Source: Sweltsa coloradensis
Lineage: Eukaryota; Arthropoda; Insecta; Plecoptera; Chloroperlidae
Assembly: GCA_024449915.1 (NCBI GenBank)
Contig: JAMZAV010000319.1
Coordinates: 248,001-312,000 of the forward strand
Reading direction: 5' to 3'
Length of the DNA stretch: 64,000 bases
Each line of letters begins with the position of its first letter. Positions within the stretch are counted from its first letter, which is position 1. Made by a program: the position numbers and the translations under genes. The notes beneath the pieces are model-generated. The model did no database searches. It was not told the DNA's origin and saw nothing but the letters and a program-made list of their open reading frames with translations. Below are positions 34,459-45,500 of this stretch, in pieces.

Positions 34459-35175
34459 CAAACAGGAATTTAAATAAAAAATTAAAATGATACAGGTAAT
34501 CTTGGAAACATGGAAAATTATCCAGCCATATGGAAGAGTTTCTGTCCATCAATTTCATCACTAGATCAATAGTTTTATTTCATACACCTACTGTCCAATA
34601 TGTCAATTTAATGTTCTGTTTTTTGGTATTTTTAGTTGTATTCATAAAAAAACTTTTTGTTAATAATTTGGTACTAATACACACCATATTTATAATTTTT
34701 TGGGAAATGTTTTTTGTCTTGTCTGTTGTGGTTTTTTAATTGTTAATTTGTTTGATAAAGACTTCTGTAAAGAAGTCGAAATATCACCTTTTAAATAAAG
34801 ATATTATGTATAAATAACAGTGAAAAGTGCTAATGATTTGATATTAGTAAAGTTACTACCTGTTATATAGTTTCATTTTTTAAATAAAAAATTGTACACG
34901 TTACGTGCCACGTGTACCAACCGCCTTCATCAAACACAACACGTGTGCAGCTGCATCGTATAAAAGTCAATATAATTCCATTGTCCCTGTCTGCGCCGCC
35001 ATTTGCCAGGCACGAAACATTTAATAATAATCTCTATTTAACAAGGCCTCGTTGACAATTCGTTTCCTATCTTCCTCAAAACCTTTTTACAAAATCCATA
35101 CAAAACACATCACAAAACCATTTAGCCGCTTTCGACTTTTGCAACACTTTTTACCATCGCAAGAGTAGTTTATAT
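34459..35175. other. Unannotated stretch
   Basis: AT-rich. A short palindromic patch, TACACGTTACGTGCCACGTG, lies near 34898-34917. No gene recognised. Confidence 0.3.
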
Positions 35176-35213
35176 TCTCTCTCTCTCTCTCTCTCTCTCT
35201 CCCTCTCCCTCTC

Positions 35214-35269
<56 letters not shown>
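35176..35269 (+). repeat. CT dinucleotide microsatellite with CCCTCT interruptions
   Basis: A (CT)n tract broken by a few CCCTCT variants. Confidence 0.95.
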
Positions 35270-35272
<3 letters not shown>

Positions 35273-35552
35273 GCTAAACGCTCCGGGATATTAAAAAGAG
35301 TCCGGAACAAATAGGGGTAGGGTGTACGTTTGTTGTTGTCGTCGTCGTCGTTGTCGACAACCGCACAAAAAAGTAGTTCCGACTTCCGCTTCGTTTTATT
35401 ATTATTTTACAACAAAGGAAGCGTTCGCGTTCTCTTGTTCGACGCCTTGCATCGGTTAACGCTTCCGAGCGCGTTTTACGTGGGGCTTTTCAGAGTCGGA
35501 AGCTTTTGTATTTACTTATCTAGGCGTTTACGTGGGATTACGTACGACACAA

Positions 35553-35872
35553 TACAATGTTATGTAAGACATTGGAATAGTTCGAAAGTATAGTCGAAGA
35601 ACGCTCACAATTCACAGGAACCACACAAAAGTATTTCATATACATAAGGCCGCTTCGCTAACGCTTTTTCCAGTCGCGTTGATGGATGAGCTTTTATGGT
35701 CGTAACCCATAAAACCATAAACATAACCATAAAAGCTCATCCATCAACGCGACTGGAAAAAGCGTTAGCGAAGTGGCCTAGTGTATATCAAATACTTTTT
35801 GTGGTTCCTGTGAATTGTGAGCATGCTGCGACTATATTTTCGAACTATTCCAATATCTTACATAACATTGTA
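35553..35872. repeat. Long near-perfect palindrome containing two HINE 3' ends
   Basis: Arms 35553-35700 and 35726-35872 are inverted copies (only about ten differences seen) around a 25 bp spacer. Each arm includes a HINE 3' terminus of the variant GGCCGCTTCGCTAACGC type, plus about 95 bp of flank beyond the element. So the host flank was duplicated together with the element end. Confidence 0.85.
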
Positions 35873-36083
35873 AAAAAAAACTAAAAGTACGATTTCTATG
35901 AGAAATATTTCTTCAATTTATACCCAAAAACTTGGCAGATCTATGTTCAGAGATGTTGAAGGTCCCCTCCAATTTTCATCAAGATCGCATATGCCGTTTG
36001 GCCGGTAGAGAGCGAACAGGCAAACAATTCGGGCTATTTTTCTCAGGTTAAGTGAAATTGAAGTCTGCGCTTCGTTCATCCAA
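35649..36083 (-). mobile_element. HINE, sub-type B, rearranged
   Basis: The 3' end (35649 onward) and the 5' part (about 35885-36083: ATTTCTTCAATTTATACCC, GCATATGCCGTTTGGCCGG, GCTTCGTTCATCCAA) are present. The core units are replaced by the second arm of the palindrome. Confidence 0.65.
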
Positions 36084-36114
36084 CAAAAGTACCCAAAAGA
36101 GGAAAAGAGGAAAA

Positions 36115-36528
36115 GAAGCTTCTTACTCAACAGATCGTCGAAGAAGAATACAGAAGCTTCTTACTCAACAGATCGTCGAAGAAGAATACAGAAGCTTCTT
36201 ACTCAACAGATCGTCGAAGAAGAATACAGAAGCTTCTTACTCAACAGATCGTCGAAGAAGAATACAGAAGCTTCTTACTCAACAGATCGTCGAAGAAGAA
36301 TACAGAAGCTTCTTACTCAACAGATCGTCGAAGAAGAATACAGAAGCTTCTTACTCAACAGATCGTCGAAGAAGAATACAGAAGCTTCTTACTCAACAGA
36401 TCGTCGAAGAAGAATACAGAAGCTTCTTACTCAACAGATCGTCGAAGAAGAATACAGAAGCTTCTTACTCAACAGATCGTCGAAGAAGAATACAGAAGCT
36501 TCTTACTCAACAGATCGTCGAAGATTCG
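36115..36528 (+). repeat. Minisatellite, 38 bp unit, about 11 copies
   Basis: The unit is AAGCTTCTTACTCAACAG then ATCGTCGAAGAAGAATACAG, nearly invariant. Because 38 is not a multiple of three, all three frames are read in turn. This gives a long open frame (36052-36534) that should not be taken as a gene. One isolated unit recurs at 60945-60983. Confidence 0.95.
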
Positions 36529-36598
36529 CGGTGAGTTGATCTTTTCAGTGTCGGCGAAGCTTAAAACAAGTCTGTCGTTAGTTTTCAAATACCGTAAT
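36529..36598. other. Link between the 38 bp minisatellite and 16-bp motif copy f
   Basis: Seventy bases separate the last minisatellite unit from the motif. The isolated unit at 60945 is likewise followed closely by a motif copy. Confidence 0.5.
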
Positions 36599-36614
36599 GG
36601 TGGAGGTGCCGGGT
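36599..36614 (+). repeat. 16-bp motif, copy f
   Basis: Exact GGTGGAGGTGCCGGGT, followed by TCAAAATGTTTTGA, a 6-bp inverted pair. Confidence 0.8.
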
Positions 36615-37539
36615 CAAAATGTTTTGATGTAATATATTGATTATTGATATTGATTATACTAGTATCTATGATATTGTCTATCCACATAGCTGGCGTTGTT
36701 TTTTTGACAAAATGTTTGTGTTATTGTCAGCCAGAAAAATAAAGATATATACTTTTCGAAATATTGTAATACTCAATTAGATTGTATATGTAAAAATGTA
36801 TTTTTTTTTTTACAAACAAGAAGTTTAAGTTTAAGTTGTCCAAATAGATTAATAAAATAAATATGTAAAAAAATAGATAGGTAAATAAATAAATAAAAAA
36901 ATATAATTAATTAAGTATATAAATACAATAAACAACTTTTTGAACGTTTCGTTGAGCTACGGACCACTTCGAAATAGTGTTTTCGTCTAACAATGGCTAG
37001 GATACAAGTAATGGTGGTGAAATCAAAGAGTTGGTCTCAAGTTCCACTAATATTATTAACAGCACGCACAGCACAGCACGGGGAGCTACGAATGAGAGCT
37101 GACAGCTTCTCGCTGAATCGTTTTTTAATCTTGAAGAACTGCCAGAATAGATTATAATACTACAGGTTTTGCTTGTGTTACCTAAAACGCTCGGCATAGA
37201 AATATAGCATTTAGGTGTTAAGTCAAGTTATCAAAGCAAAGTAGTCAATAAACTATTACATTTCGGAAGAATATGCAAGAAGAAAATACGCAGATTGAGA
37301 TGAGATGTTTGTTCAGGTTTTGAATAATCTACAAAACAAGAGATAGATTCAAAAACATGTCTTAAAACTACAACCCGAGGCCCTAGGTTAATAATGTTTT
37401 TCAGAACGCTTTTGGTCACCTTGCCCTAAAAATACTTTTATCATCATTATTTGTAAGTCTTTATAGTTTATACCGCAGAGTAACCATGGTATAAGCTTGA
37501 GTAAGTAAAAAATTGATTTTTTTTTAAATTTCTGAAAAT
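36615..37539. other. Unannotated stretch
   Basis: Low-complexity AAAT-type sequence at 36840-36930. No gene recognised. Confidence 0.35.
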
Positions 37540-37680
37540 ATTTTAGCCTAAATTAAACCGTCTAAATTAATATGATTTCAAGTTAACATATGATTTGAAT
37601 TAAAATTTGGTTTACACTTTTAATTGGGTTCAAATCAAAAATGCTAAAAAAACAGATATGGATAGTCATAATATGAAAAA
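37540..37680 (+). repeat. Dispersed repeat R4
   Basis: Aligns with 45359-45500 in the same orientation over about 140 bp (CATATGATTTGAATTAAAAT, TAATTGGGTTCAAAT, CATAATATGA). Unclassified. Confidence 0.5.
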
Positions 37681-37817
37681 GACGAAACCATACATAACCT
37701 TCACTCATACCTGAGTCAGGTAATGACACTGTATAAATAATATTTGTTTGGTCAGTTCAAAGGCAACAGATATTCGTTGCAGTACTGTTCCATCTATTCA
37801 GATCTATAATGCAACGA

Positions 37818-37932
37818 AGTTAAAAAGTTACCGTCTCGGTGGTCTAGTTGGCTAAGGCGCCTACCTAGAATGTGGGAGACCCGGGTTTGAACCCCGGCCG
37901 GGATGGACTTTTTAACTTCTGAATTGTATTAA
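37818..37932 (+). mobile_element. SINE2 copy with extended acceptor stem
   Basis: The tRNA-like segment is GTCTCGG ... CCGGGAT, with T stem CCGGG/CCCGG and anticodon loop CTAGAAT (AGA). Compared with the copy at 5586, paired positions vary together (TCGGG/CCCGA to CCGGG/CCCGG). The acceptor stem is extended outward by GAAGTTAAAAAGT upstream and ACTTTTTAACTTC downstream, a perfect 13-bp inverted pair. The tail is ATTGTATTAAATATT. Confidence 0.65.
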
Positions 37933-38061
37933 ATATTAACAATTCTACCTACGAGAGAGTTTCCCGACCAAACAAATCGTGAAACAAACGTTGTGTATTA
38001 TAGTATCCTTGGTTGAAACCATTGGATTCTGAAACAAAACATGGTGAAACGAAATGTTTAA

Positions 38062-38581
38062 CCCTTTCAGGACCGATTTAAATCCGTAAAAATTAGGTAA
38101 TTTAAAGCAAACCATTAAAGTTACGCATTTTTCCCCAAAGAATTTTAGTATTTTTTTCACACTTTTTTTTCGTGAATTTTAATGAATTTTGGGAAATATT
38201 GGCATTTGAATAAAAGCTTCATTTCAAGTAAAAATTCAAATTTGAAATACATTCCTAAAATTAGATTTTCCTGGACTTTTTTTTTTGCATATTTTGAATT
38301 TTTTGTATCTCAAAATAATAGCAATACTAGAGATTTATTTTATTTCCGGGACAAACAGTCCCCCCCACCCCATTTTTAGCCTTTTTTGCAGATATTTATT
38401 TTCAATCTTCTATAAAAAAAATCACTTTTGCTCCTATTGGAATGTGGAAAAAATTATTAATTTATTATTTAACCAAAAAAAAAAAAAAAAAATTGGGGTC
38501 GAATTGCAAAAAACTGTATTTAACAAGATTAAAATTTAATAACGCTATGGGTCCATATATGGTACCGTTGGGCCGGAAATG
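38062..38581 (+). mobile_element. piggyBac-like MITE, second copy
   Basis: CCCTTTCAGG follows TTAA at 38058-38061. The interior aligns with 11997-12478. The right end is decayed but lies against TTAA at 38582-38585. Confidence 0.5.
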
Positions 38582-39571
38582 TTTAAACATATAACTGCTC
38601 TCAAATAGAAGCGTGACCCGTGAGCACAGTGCACACATTACATCTACGTGGTAATATTAAAACAAACCCAACATCCATGTGGAAACAATTACTTTGTGTA
38701 AAACCCTACGTACACACGAATACAAACTGAGCCCCGCACAATTTCATTAGTTTTCACCCCTACTTTGGCTTGAGGTCGACTGGCTTATTTACATATGTAA
38801 TGTTGCTCAAGTTGATTCGCGCGGTAGGCTGGGCGCAGTTTTAAGCAAGATTAAATACAATTTACGGTCATGAAATGAGAGGTGAGGCCAGAGAGCACCT
38901 TGCTTTAGTGAGAATTATGTTAAGCGAAGAAGCCTATACTAAAGTTCAACAGAGCACAAATATCAAGTCATGACCCTGTTATGATTAAAACTATCTTGAA
39001 AATTGTACACTCTCTTAGTGTACCTATTAGTATTTTTTAGTTTTCTTTAGCATTAAATCTTAGCTGTGTTATGTATCTTGCATATTCTGAACAACTTTTT
39101 TTTGCTTTTTTAAAAATTTTGTTCATTTACTTTGTACAACACTTTGTTGTGCAACTTTAGTTTGTCATTATTACTTGATTACGGATAAAGTTCCTCTATT
39201 TGATTGTTTTTTTTTTTATGTGCTATTAATGAATTCTAGTTCATAACCAGAAAAGTTTTTAGTTCACAAATTATAACTTTAATTTCATAAAAAGGGGAAT
39301 CGAGAATTTGTCATGTAAACTGTAAATTATTTTTCGTTATAATTGTAATGCTTTATAGACACCCATAAAAAAAAATATATATAATATGTAAGTTATATAT
39401 TATGTTGTGTAGTTTCACAGTTGTACAGAAGAAAAACACCAAAATTTACGAGGTTCAATCTTTAAAGTAATGTCGTTCTTCCATCTAACCAGTGAATCAA
39501 TATAAGATTATAGTAAATAAGGCTACAAAATCAATAATGAAGAAAAAGTATAAACGAATACATTATATTAT
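38582..39571. other. Unannotated stretch
   Basis: No gene or repeat recognised beyond T-rich runs. Confidence 0.35.
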
Positions 39572-40360
39572 TGGATGAGCGTAGCGAGCGAAGCGAAGAT
39601 TCCATTTCACTACACTGGAGAAAAAAATCCGGAATGTTTTTTTTTTTCTTTCTTCTTTTTCTTTTGTATTTTTGTCTGTTTGTTAGCACGATTCCGACTT
39701 TTTCCGCGATTCCGGCGATACTCCGATTGCGATGAAATTTTATGGAGGTCTTCGAAATCTCTGAACTTAGAAGAGCCACGTTTTTGAGCACAATCGAAAA
39801 ATTATTTCTCATGAAAATCGCAATTTTACTATTTTTTTCGATTTTTTAAAAATTTCTTCGACTTACAACACCTACATGCTTTGTACGATTGTAATGATTT
39901 TTTCACAAAACCTTAATTTCATGAATTGATATATTCATGTGAAATTTCAGCGTTATCAAAAAACTTTTTTTTACGAAAATCGCAATTTTACGACTTTTTT
40001 CAATTTTTAAAATTTCTCCAGCAAATAACACCTACATGCTTTATCCGATTGTAATGATTTTTTTACAGAACCTTAATTTTATGAATTTATATATTCGTGT
40101 AAAATTTGTGCGCAATCGAATAATTATTTCTTATGAAAATTTCAATATTACGATTTTTTCCTTTTTTTAAATTACGATTAATTAAAAAAATTAAAATTTA
40201 AGTTAATTTTATTTTAATTAAATATAAATTAATTTTAAAAAAATCTTCAACTTAGTAAGGATTTTTTCACAGAACAACAGAAAATCCGCATAACACATGG
40301 CAGCTCAATGCACCAATTACGCCTATCCAACAACGCGGCGGGACTTAAGCGTTAACCTAG
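39572..40360 (+). mobile_element. HINE, sub-type A (array A1)
   Basis: Plus strand. 5' terminus TGGATGAGCG at 39572, sub-terminal repeat (here CCTATCCAAC, diverged) and end CCTAG at 40360. It carries the private 3' variant GCGTTAACCTAG. Confidence 0.8.
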
Positions 40361-40427
40361 TACAAATATATGTGAAAACAAAGAAACTCGTCAGCATAGA
40401 CATAAATTATATTTATATTGTATTTAT

Positions 40428-41178
40428 TGGATGAGCGAAGCGAAGACTTCAATTTCACCGACCCCCCAAAAAATTTAGCTCCGTTGTTTTTTTGTTTTTT
40501 TTTTCCCGTCTGTTTGTTCGCTCTCTACCGGGCAAACGGCATATGCGATCTTGATGAAAATTTGACACGACCTTCGTTTTCTCTGAACTTAGACTTGCCA
40601 CGTTTTTGGGTACAATCGAAGAAATATTTCTCATGAATATCGTACTTTTACGATTTTTTCGATTTTTAGTGCGATATTTTCGTGCCATTTGGGCCAATTC
40701 TGACCAAACGGGTGGGGCTACAACGTTCATATTTCACATGGACATTAAGGTAATGGTGATGTATTGCTTTCTGAAAGAAAAAGTTTTAAAAGTTAGCCAG
40801 AATCGAGAGAAATAAAGCTTTTAATATACGTTTTTTTTGACTTTTTGTGCGATATTTTCGTGCCATTGGGCCAATTCTGACCAAACGGGTGGGGCTACAA
40901 CGTTCATATTATACATGGACATTAAGGTTATGGTTATGTAGTACCTTTTAAAAGAAAAGTTGAAAAATTTAGCCAGAATCCATAGAAATAAAGCTTTTAA
41001 TACAAGTTTTTTACGGTAAATAATACCAATTGACAAGAAACAAAAGAAACTTGACAACATTCACCTTCAATGCGTAGGCAGCAAAACAAAGCACTTGCAA
41101 AAGTAAAGATATCCCTCGCAAACTAAAACCTTTAAAAAGCTCATCCATCAACGCGGCGGGACTTTAGCGTTTTCCTAG
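40428..41178 (+). mobile_element. HINE, sub-type B (array B1)
   Basis: 5' terminus at 40428, two core units, canonical 3' end GCGTTTTCCTAG at 41178. Confidence 0.85.
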
Positions 41179-41229
41179 TTTATACGAGTCTAGTACAGCA
41201 CAAATACCATTTTACATAGACAATATAAT

Positions 41230-41990
41230 TGGATGAGCGTAGCGAGCGAAGCGAAGATTCCATTTCACTACACTGGAGAAAAAAATCCGGAATGTTTTTT
41301 TTTTTTTTTTGAATTTTTGTCTGTTTGTTAGCAAGATTCCGGCTAAACCGATACTCCGATTGCGATGAAATTTTATGGAGGTCTTCGAAATCTCTGAACT
41401 TAGAACTGCCACGTTTTTGAGCACAATCGAAAAATTATTTCTCGTGAAAATCGCAATTTTACGATTTTTTTCGATTTTTTAAAAATTTCTTCGACTTACA
41501 ACACCTACATGCTTTGTACGATTGTAATGATTTTTTCACAAAACCTTAATTTTATGAATTGATATATTCATGTGAAATTTCAGCGTTATCAAAAAACTTT
41601 TTTTTACGAAAATCGCAATTTTACGACTTTTTTCAATTTTTAAAATTTCTCCAGCAAATAACACCTACATGCTTTATCCGATTGTAATGATTTTTTTACA
41701 GAACCTTAATTTTATGAATTTCTATATTCGTGTAAAATTTGTGCGCAATCGAATAATTATTTCTTATGAAAATTTCAATAGTACGATTTTTTCCTTTTTT
41801 TAAATTACGATTAATTAAAAAAAATTAAAATTTAAGTTAATTTTTTATTTAATTTAATTTAATTTTAAAAATATCTTCAACTTAGTAAAGATTTTTTCAC
41901 AGAACAACAGAAAATTCGTATAACACATGGCAGCTCAATGCACCAATTACGCTCATCCAACAACGCGGCGGGACTTAAGCGTTAACCTAG
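41230..41990 (+). mobile_element. HINE, sub-type A, chimeric (array A2)
   Basis: The left portion matches A3 (42866) in private variants such as GCAAGATTCCGGCTAAACC and CTCGTGAAAATCG. The right portion matches A1, including GCGTTAACCTAG and CACAAAACCTTAAT. The switch lies between about 41463 and 41479. Confidence 0.8.
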
Positions 41991-42058
41991 TACAAATATA
42001 TGTGAAAACAAAGAAACTCGTCAGCATAGACATAAATTATATTTATTATTGTATTTAT

Positions 42059-42814
42059 TGGATGAGCGAAGCGAAGACTTCAATTTCACCGACCCCCCAA
42101 AAAATTTAGCTCCATTGTTTTTTTGTTTTTTTTGTTTTTCCGTCTGTTTGTTCGCTCTCTACCGGGCAAACGGCATATGCGATCTTGATGAAAATTTGAC
42201 ACGACCTTCGTTTTCTCTGAACTTAGACTTGCCACGTTTTTGGGTACAATCGAAGAAATATTTCTCATGAATATCGTACTTTTACGATTTTTTTCGATTT
42301 TTAGTGCGATATTTTCGTGCCATTTGGGCCAATTCTGACCAAACGGGTGGGGCTACAACGTTCATATTTCACATGGACATTAAGGTAATGGTGATGTATT
42401 GCTTTCTGAAAGAAAAAGTTTTAAAAGTTAGCCAGAATCGAGAGAAATAAAGCTTTTAATATACGTTTTTTTGACTTTTTGTGCGATATTTTCGTGCCAT
42501 TTGGGCCAATTCTGACCAAACGGGTGGGGCTACAACGTTCATATTATACATGGACATTAAGGTTATGGTTATGTAGTACCTTTTAAAAGAAAAAGTTGAA
42601 AAATTTAGCCAGAATCCATAGAAATAAAGCTTTTAATACAAGTTTTTTACGGTAAATAATACCAATTGACAAGAAACAAAAGAAACTTGACAACATTCAC
42701 CTTCAATGCGTAGGCAGCAAAACAAAGCACTTGCAAAAGTAAAGATATCCCTCGCAAACTAAAACCTTTAAAAAGCTCATCCATCAACGCGGCGGGACTT
42801 TAGCGTTTTCCTAG
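42059..42814 (+). mobile_element. HINE, sub-type B (array B2)
   Basis: Almost identical to B1 and offset from it by about 1631 bp, with the same left and right spacer sequences. It is a duplicate of B1. Confidence 0.85.
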
Positions 42815-42865
42815 TTTATACGAGTCTAGTACAGCACAAATACCATTTTACATAGACAATATAAT

Positions 42866-43602
42866 TGGATGAGCGTAGCGAGCGAAGCGAAGATTCCATT
42901 TCACTACACTGGAGAAAAAAATCCGGAATGTTTTTTATTTTATTTATTTTTGTCTGTTTGTTAGCAAGATTCCGGCTAAACCGATACTCCGATTGCGATG
43001 AAATTTTATGGAGGTCTTCGAAATCTCTGAACTTAGAACTGCCACGTTTTTGAGCACAATCGAAAAATTATTTCTCGTGAAAATCGCAATTTTACGATTT
43101 TTTTCGATTTCTTCGACTTACAACATCAACATGCTTTGTCCGATTGTAATGATTTTTTCACAGAACCTTAATTTCATGAATTGATATATTCATGTGAGAT
43201 TTGAGCGTTATCAAAATTTTTTTTTACGAAAATCGCAATTTTACGACTTTTTTCAATTTTTAAAATTTCTCCAGCGAATAACACCTACATGCTTTATCCG
43301 ATTGTAATGATGTTTTTACAGAACCTTAATTTTATGAATTAATATATTCGTGTAAAATTTGTGCGCAATCGAATAATTATTTCTAATGAAAATTTCAATA
43401 TTACGATTTTTTCCTTTTTTTAAATTACGATTAATAAAAAAAAAAAAAAAAAAAATTTATATAATTTAATTTAATTTTAAAAATATCTTCAACTTAGTAA
43501 TGATTTTTTCTCAGAACAACAGAAAATTCGCATAACACATGGCAGCTCAATGCACCAATTACGCTCATCCAACAACGCGGCGGGACTTAAGCGTTTTCCT
43601 AG
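42866..43602 (+). mobile_element. HINE, sub-type A (array A3)
   Basis: 5' terminus at 42866, canonical 3' end GCGTTTTCCTAG at 43602. The core microsatellite differs (a run of A near 43437). Confidence 0.8.
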
Positions 43603-43611
43603 TATAATATC

Positions 43612-43672
43612 CGTAGTGTGACTGAGAGGGTAGACTCTAAATACGGATTTATTTTATTTATAAATAAAGTAA
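43612..43672 (+). mobile_element. SINE1 3' fragment
   Basis: CTGAGAGGGTAGACTCTAAA, then a TTTA-type tail, ten bases downstream of HINE A3. Confidence 0.6.
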
Positions 43673-44429
43673 AAATGAATACATTATTTCAGATTATATG
43701 ACACTTGACTAATTCACTTTGGTTACACCCCGAAAACGCCCCAACTTGGTCGTCTTGCTGTTTAAAACGTGTCTTGAGTAAAGTAATACCGCACCGCGGC
43801 TTGACTGCAACATCCTATTTTCGGCTAGTCAAGAATAACTATTGATTATCTACGACCACAGAAGATTGAACATATATTTGCTCCACAACTATGCAAGTTT
43901 TCATATCTATCAAACACAGTCTACAGAAATAGCGTTTTGAGCTACATATGTTATACCAGTCAAATATATCTATGAAATTCTTACAAAGTGATCTATATAT
44001 TTTGTATGGGAAAAAAGTTGTTCATGTACATTTTTGCGTTCCTACTTTTTGTATCTAAATTTCAACTCAGTAAATACCAATTCAAAACTTGATTACATAA
44101 TTGCAAAATGAGGGTCAGGTAATCTCATACACAAAGTAATTGAATAAAGGTGATTAAAAAAATAGATACTACAAAATGCTACAATTTGCTTTATTAAAAA
44201 AAATTTAAAAAATCACGTATCTCTGATAAAAGTCTGGTTTCAGAAAATGCCCCCAAAAGATGACAAATAGGTTGAGGCGTTTGCTAACGGTACTTTTTAC
44301 CCAATTAATTTACTTTCAAAATGTGTAATGTTGTGTTATGTTTCTATTTTATGGCATTCTCCTTATTGTCAAACGTTGTAATTTACGCACAAATTGCACC
44401 TTGGGATACAAACGTCACCACTCACCACT
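43673..44429. other. Unannotated stretch
   Basis: Nothing recognised. Confidence 0.35.
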
Positions 44430-44600
44430 TTTCCGACAGTGTTGTCGCGAGAGCTAAGTGCATGCGCTACTCTGATTCGGGAGGTCCCGGGTTCAAATCA
44501 CGTCGAGACTGGCAATCCCGACAGAAGTTTTTCCTGAAGATTTCCTCAGTCGTTAATGCGAATGCAAGGGATTGAGTCCTCTAAATCATCCTTCACATGT
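44430..44600 (+). mobile_element. Possible SINE with tRNA-like head
   Basis: Contains an A-box-like AGCTAAGTGCATGCG and a B-box-like GGGTTCAAATC, about 35 bp apart, followed by a short body. The frame 44321-44575 that runs through it is not a gene. Single copy in this window. Confidence 0.4.
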
Positions 44601-44927
44601 CCTAATTAATACCTAGTTAGACACCTGAAGAGGGGCATATATAGCACCCTATAACAGGTTTCCTACATAAATTATTACTAGTGTTATTATCTTTATACCA
44701 CCTTGTGGGAAGCCATTTAGCTGATGATTAAAAGTAATGGACACTTCTTTGCAAACTGTGATAAAAATGACGATACTTCAAAATAAGTATTATGACGACG
44801 AATAATAATATTTTGTTTTACTATGATGCGTGAAATTATTTTACTTTATTGATGTAATTTCAAGATTTTGGTGTTGTTTGGAGGTTTGTCGCTTTCATGC
44901 AGCCAACTTACAAACGAAACCTAACTA
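44601..44927. other. Unannotated stretch
   Basis: Nothing recognised. Confidence 0.3.
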
Positions 44928-45326
44928 AATAAATTCGTATTTAGAGTCGACCGACTCAGTCGTATAACTGATTTTCAGTGGGGAACATTAAATTTAAAGC
45001 AGACCAAGCCAACCATGTAGGCGCCGATACCATAGACGAGCGAACAATGACCAACCAGAGACAGGAATATTTAAGTTGGAAACACCGATCAATCAAGCTG
45101 GACACGATTCTACCTGCGGGCAACGCCAGAATCAACAAGGCTGATTCGTAACAACCTTAGACTTTGTTATGTGCCTCGTTGCTAGGACGGCTCTAGTCAC
45201 CGTTCACATTCCTAAGCCGAGAACTGACGGACTTAAGTCCAGATTAGAAGTTAAAAGACTTCGAATCCTGGACCTTCTGCATTGGAAGCAGAGACGCTAA
45301 CTAAAAGACCAACGAACCACACACAT
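44928..45326 (-). mobile_element. SINE1, near full-length
   Basis: Minus strand, from tail (AAATAAATTCGTATTTAGAG) to the tRNA-like head (TGCATTGGAAGCAGAGACG on the plus strand, the anticodon-arm complement). It matches the 33353 copy along the whole length, with the ATTAAATTTAAAGCAG sub-family variant. Confidence 0.8.
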
Positions 45327-45358
45327 AATATGTATGTGGTTACAAGAACATGACATTT

Positions 45359-45500
45359 TTCGAAAATATATTTAAATTTAACTGTCTAAATGAACTAATT
45401 TCAAGTAAACATATGATTTGAATTAAAATTTGGTTTTCACCTGTAATTGGGTTCAAATTCCAAATACAAAAAAGTTATGGGTAGCCATAATATGATATAT
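45359..45500 (+). repeat. Dispersed repeat R4, second copy
   Basis: Aligns with 37540-37680 at roughly 80 percent identity by eye. Confidence 0.5.

Noticed and set aside
31744..36528. CRISPR-like regular repeats
   Set aside because: Both arrays are pure tandem repeats without unique spacers, and the context is eukaryotic.
36052..36534. 160-residue repetitive open frame
   Set aside because: Produced by a 38 bp minisatellite that rotates through all three frames. No stop codon occurs in the unit.
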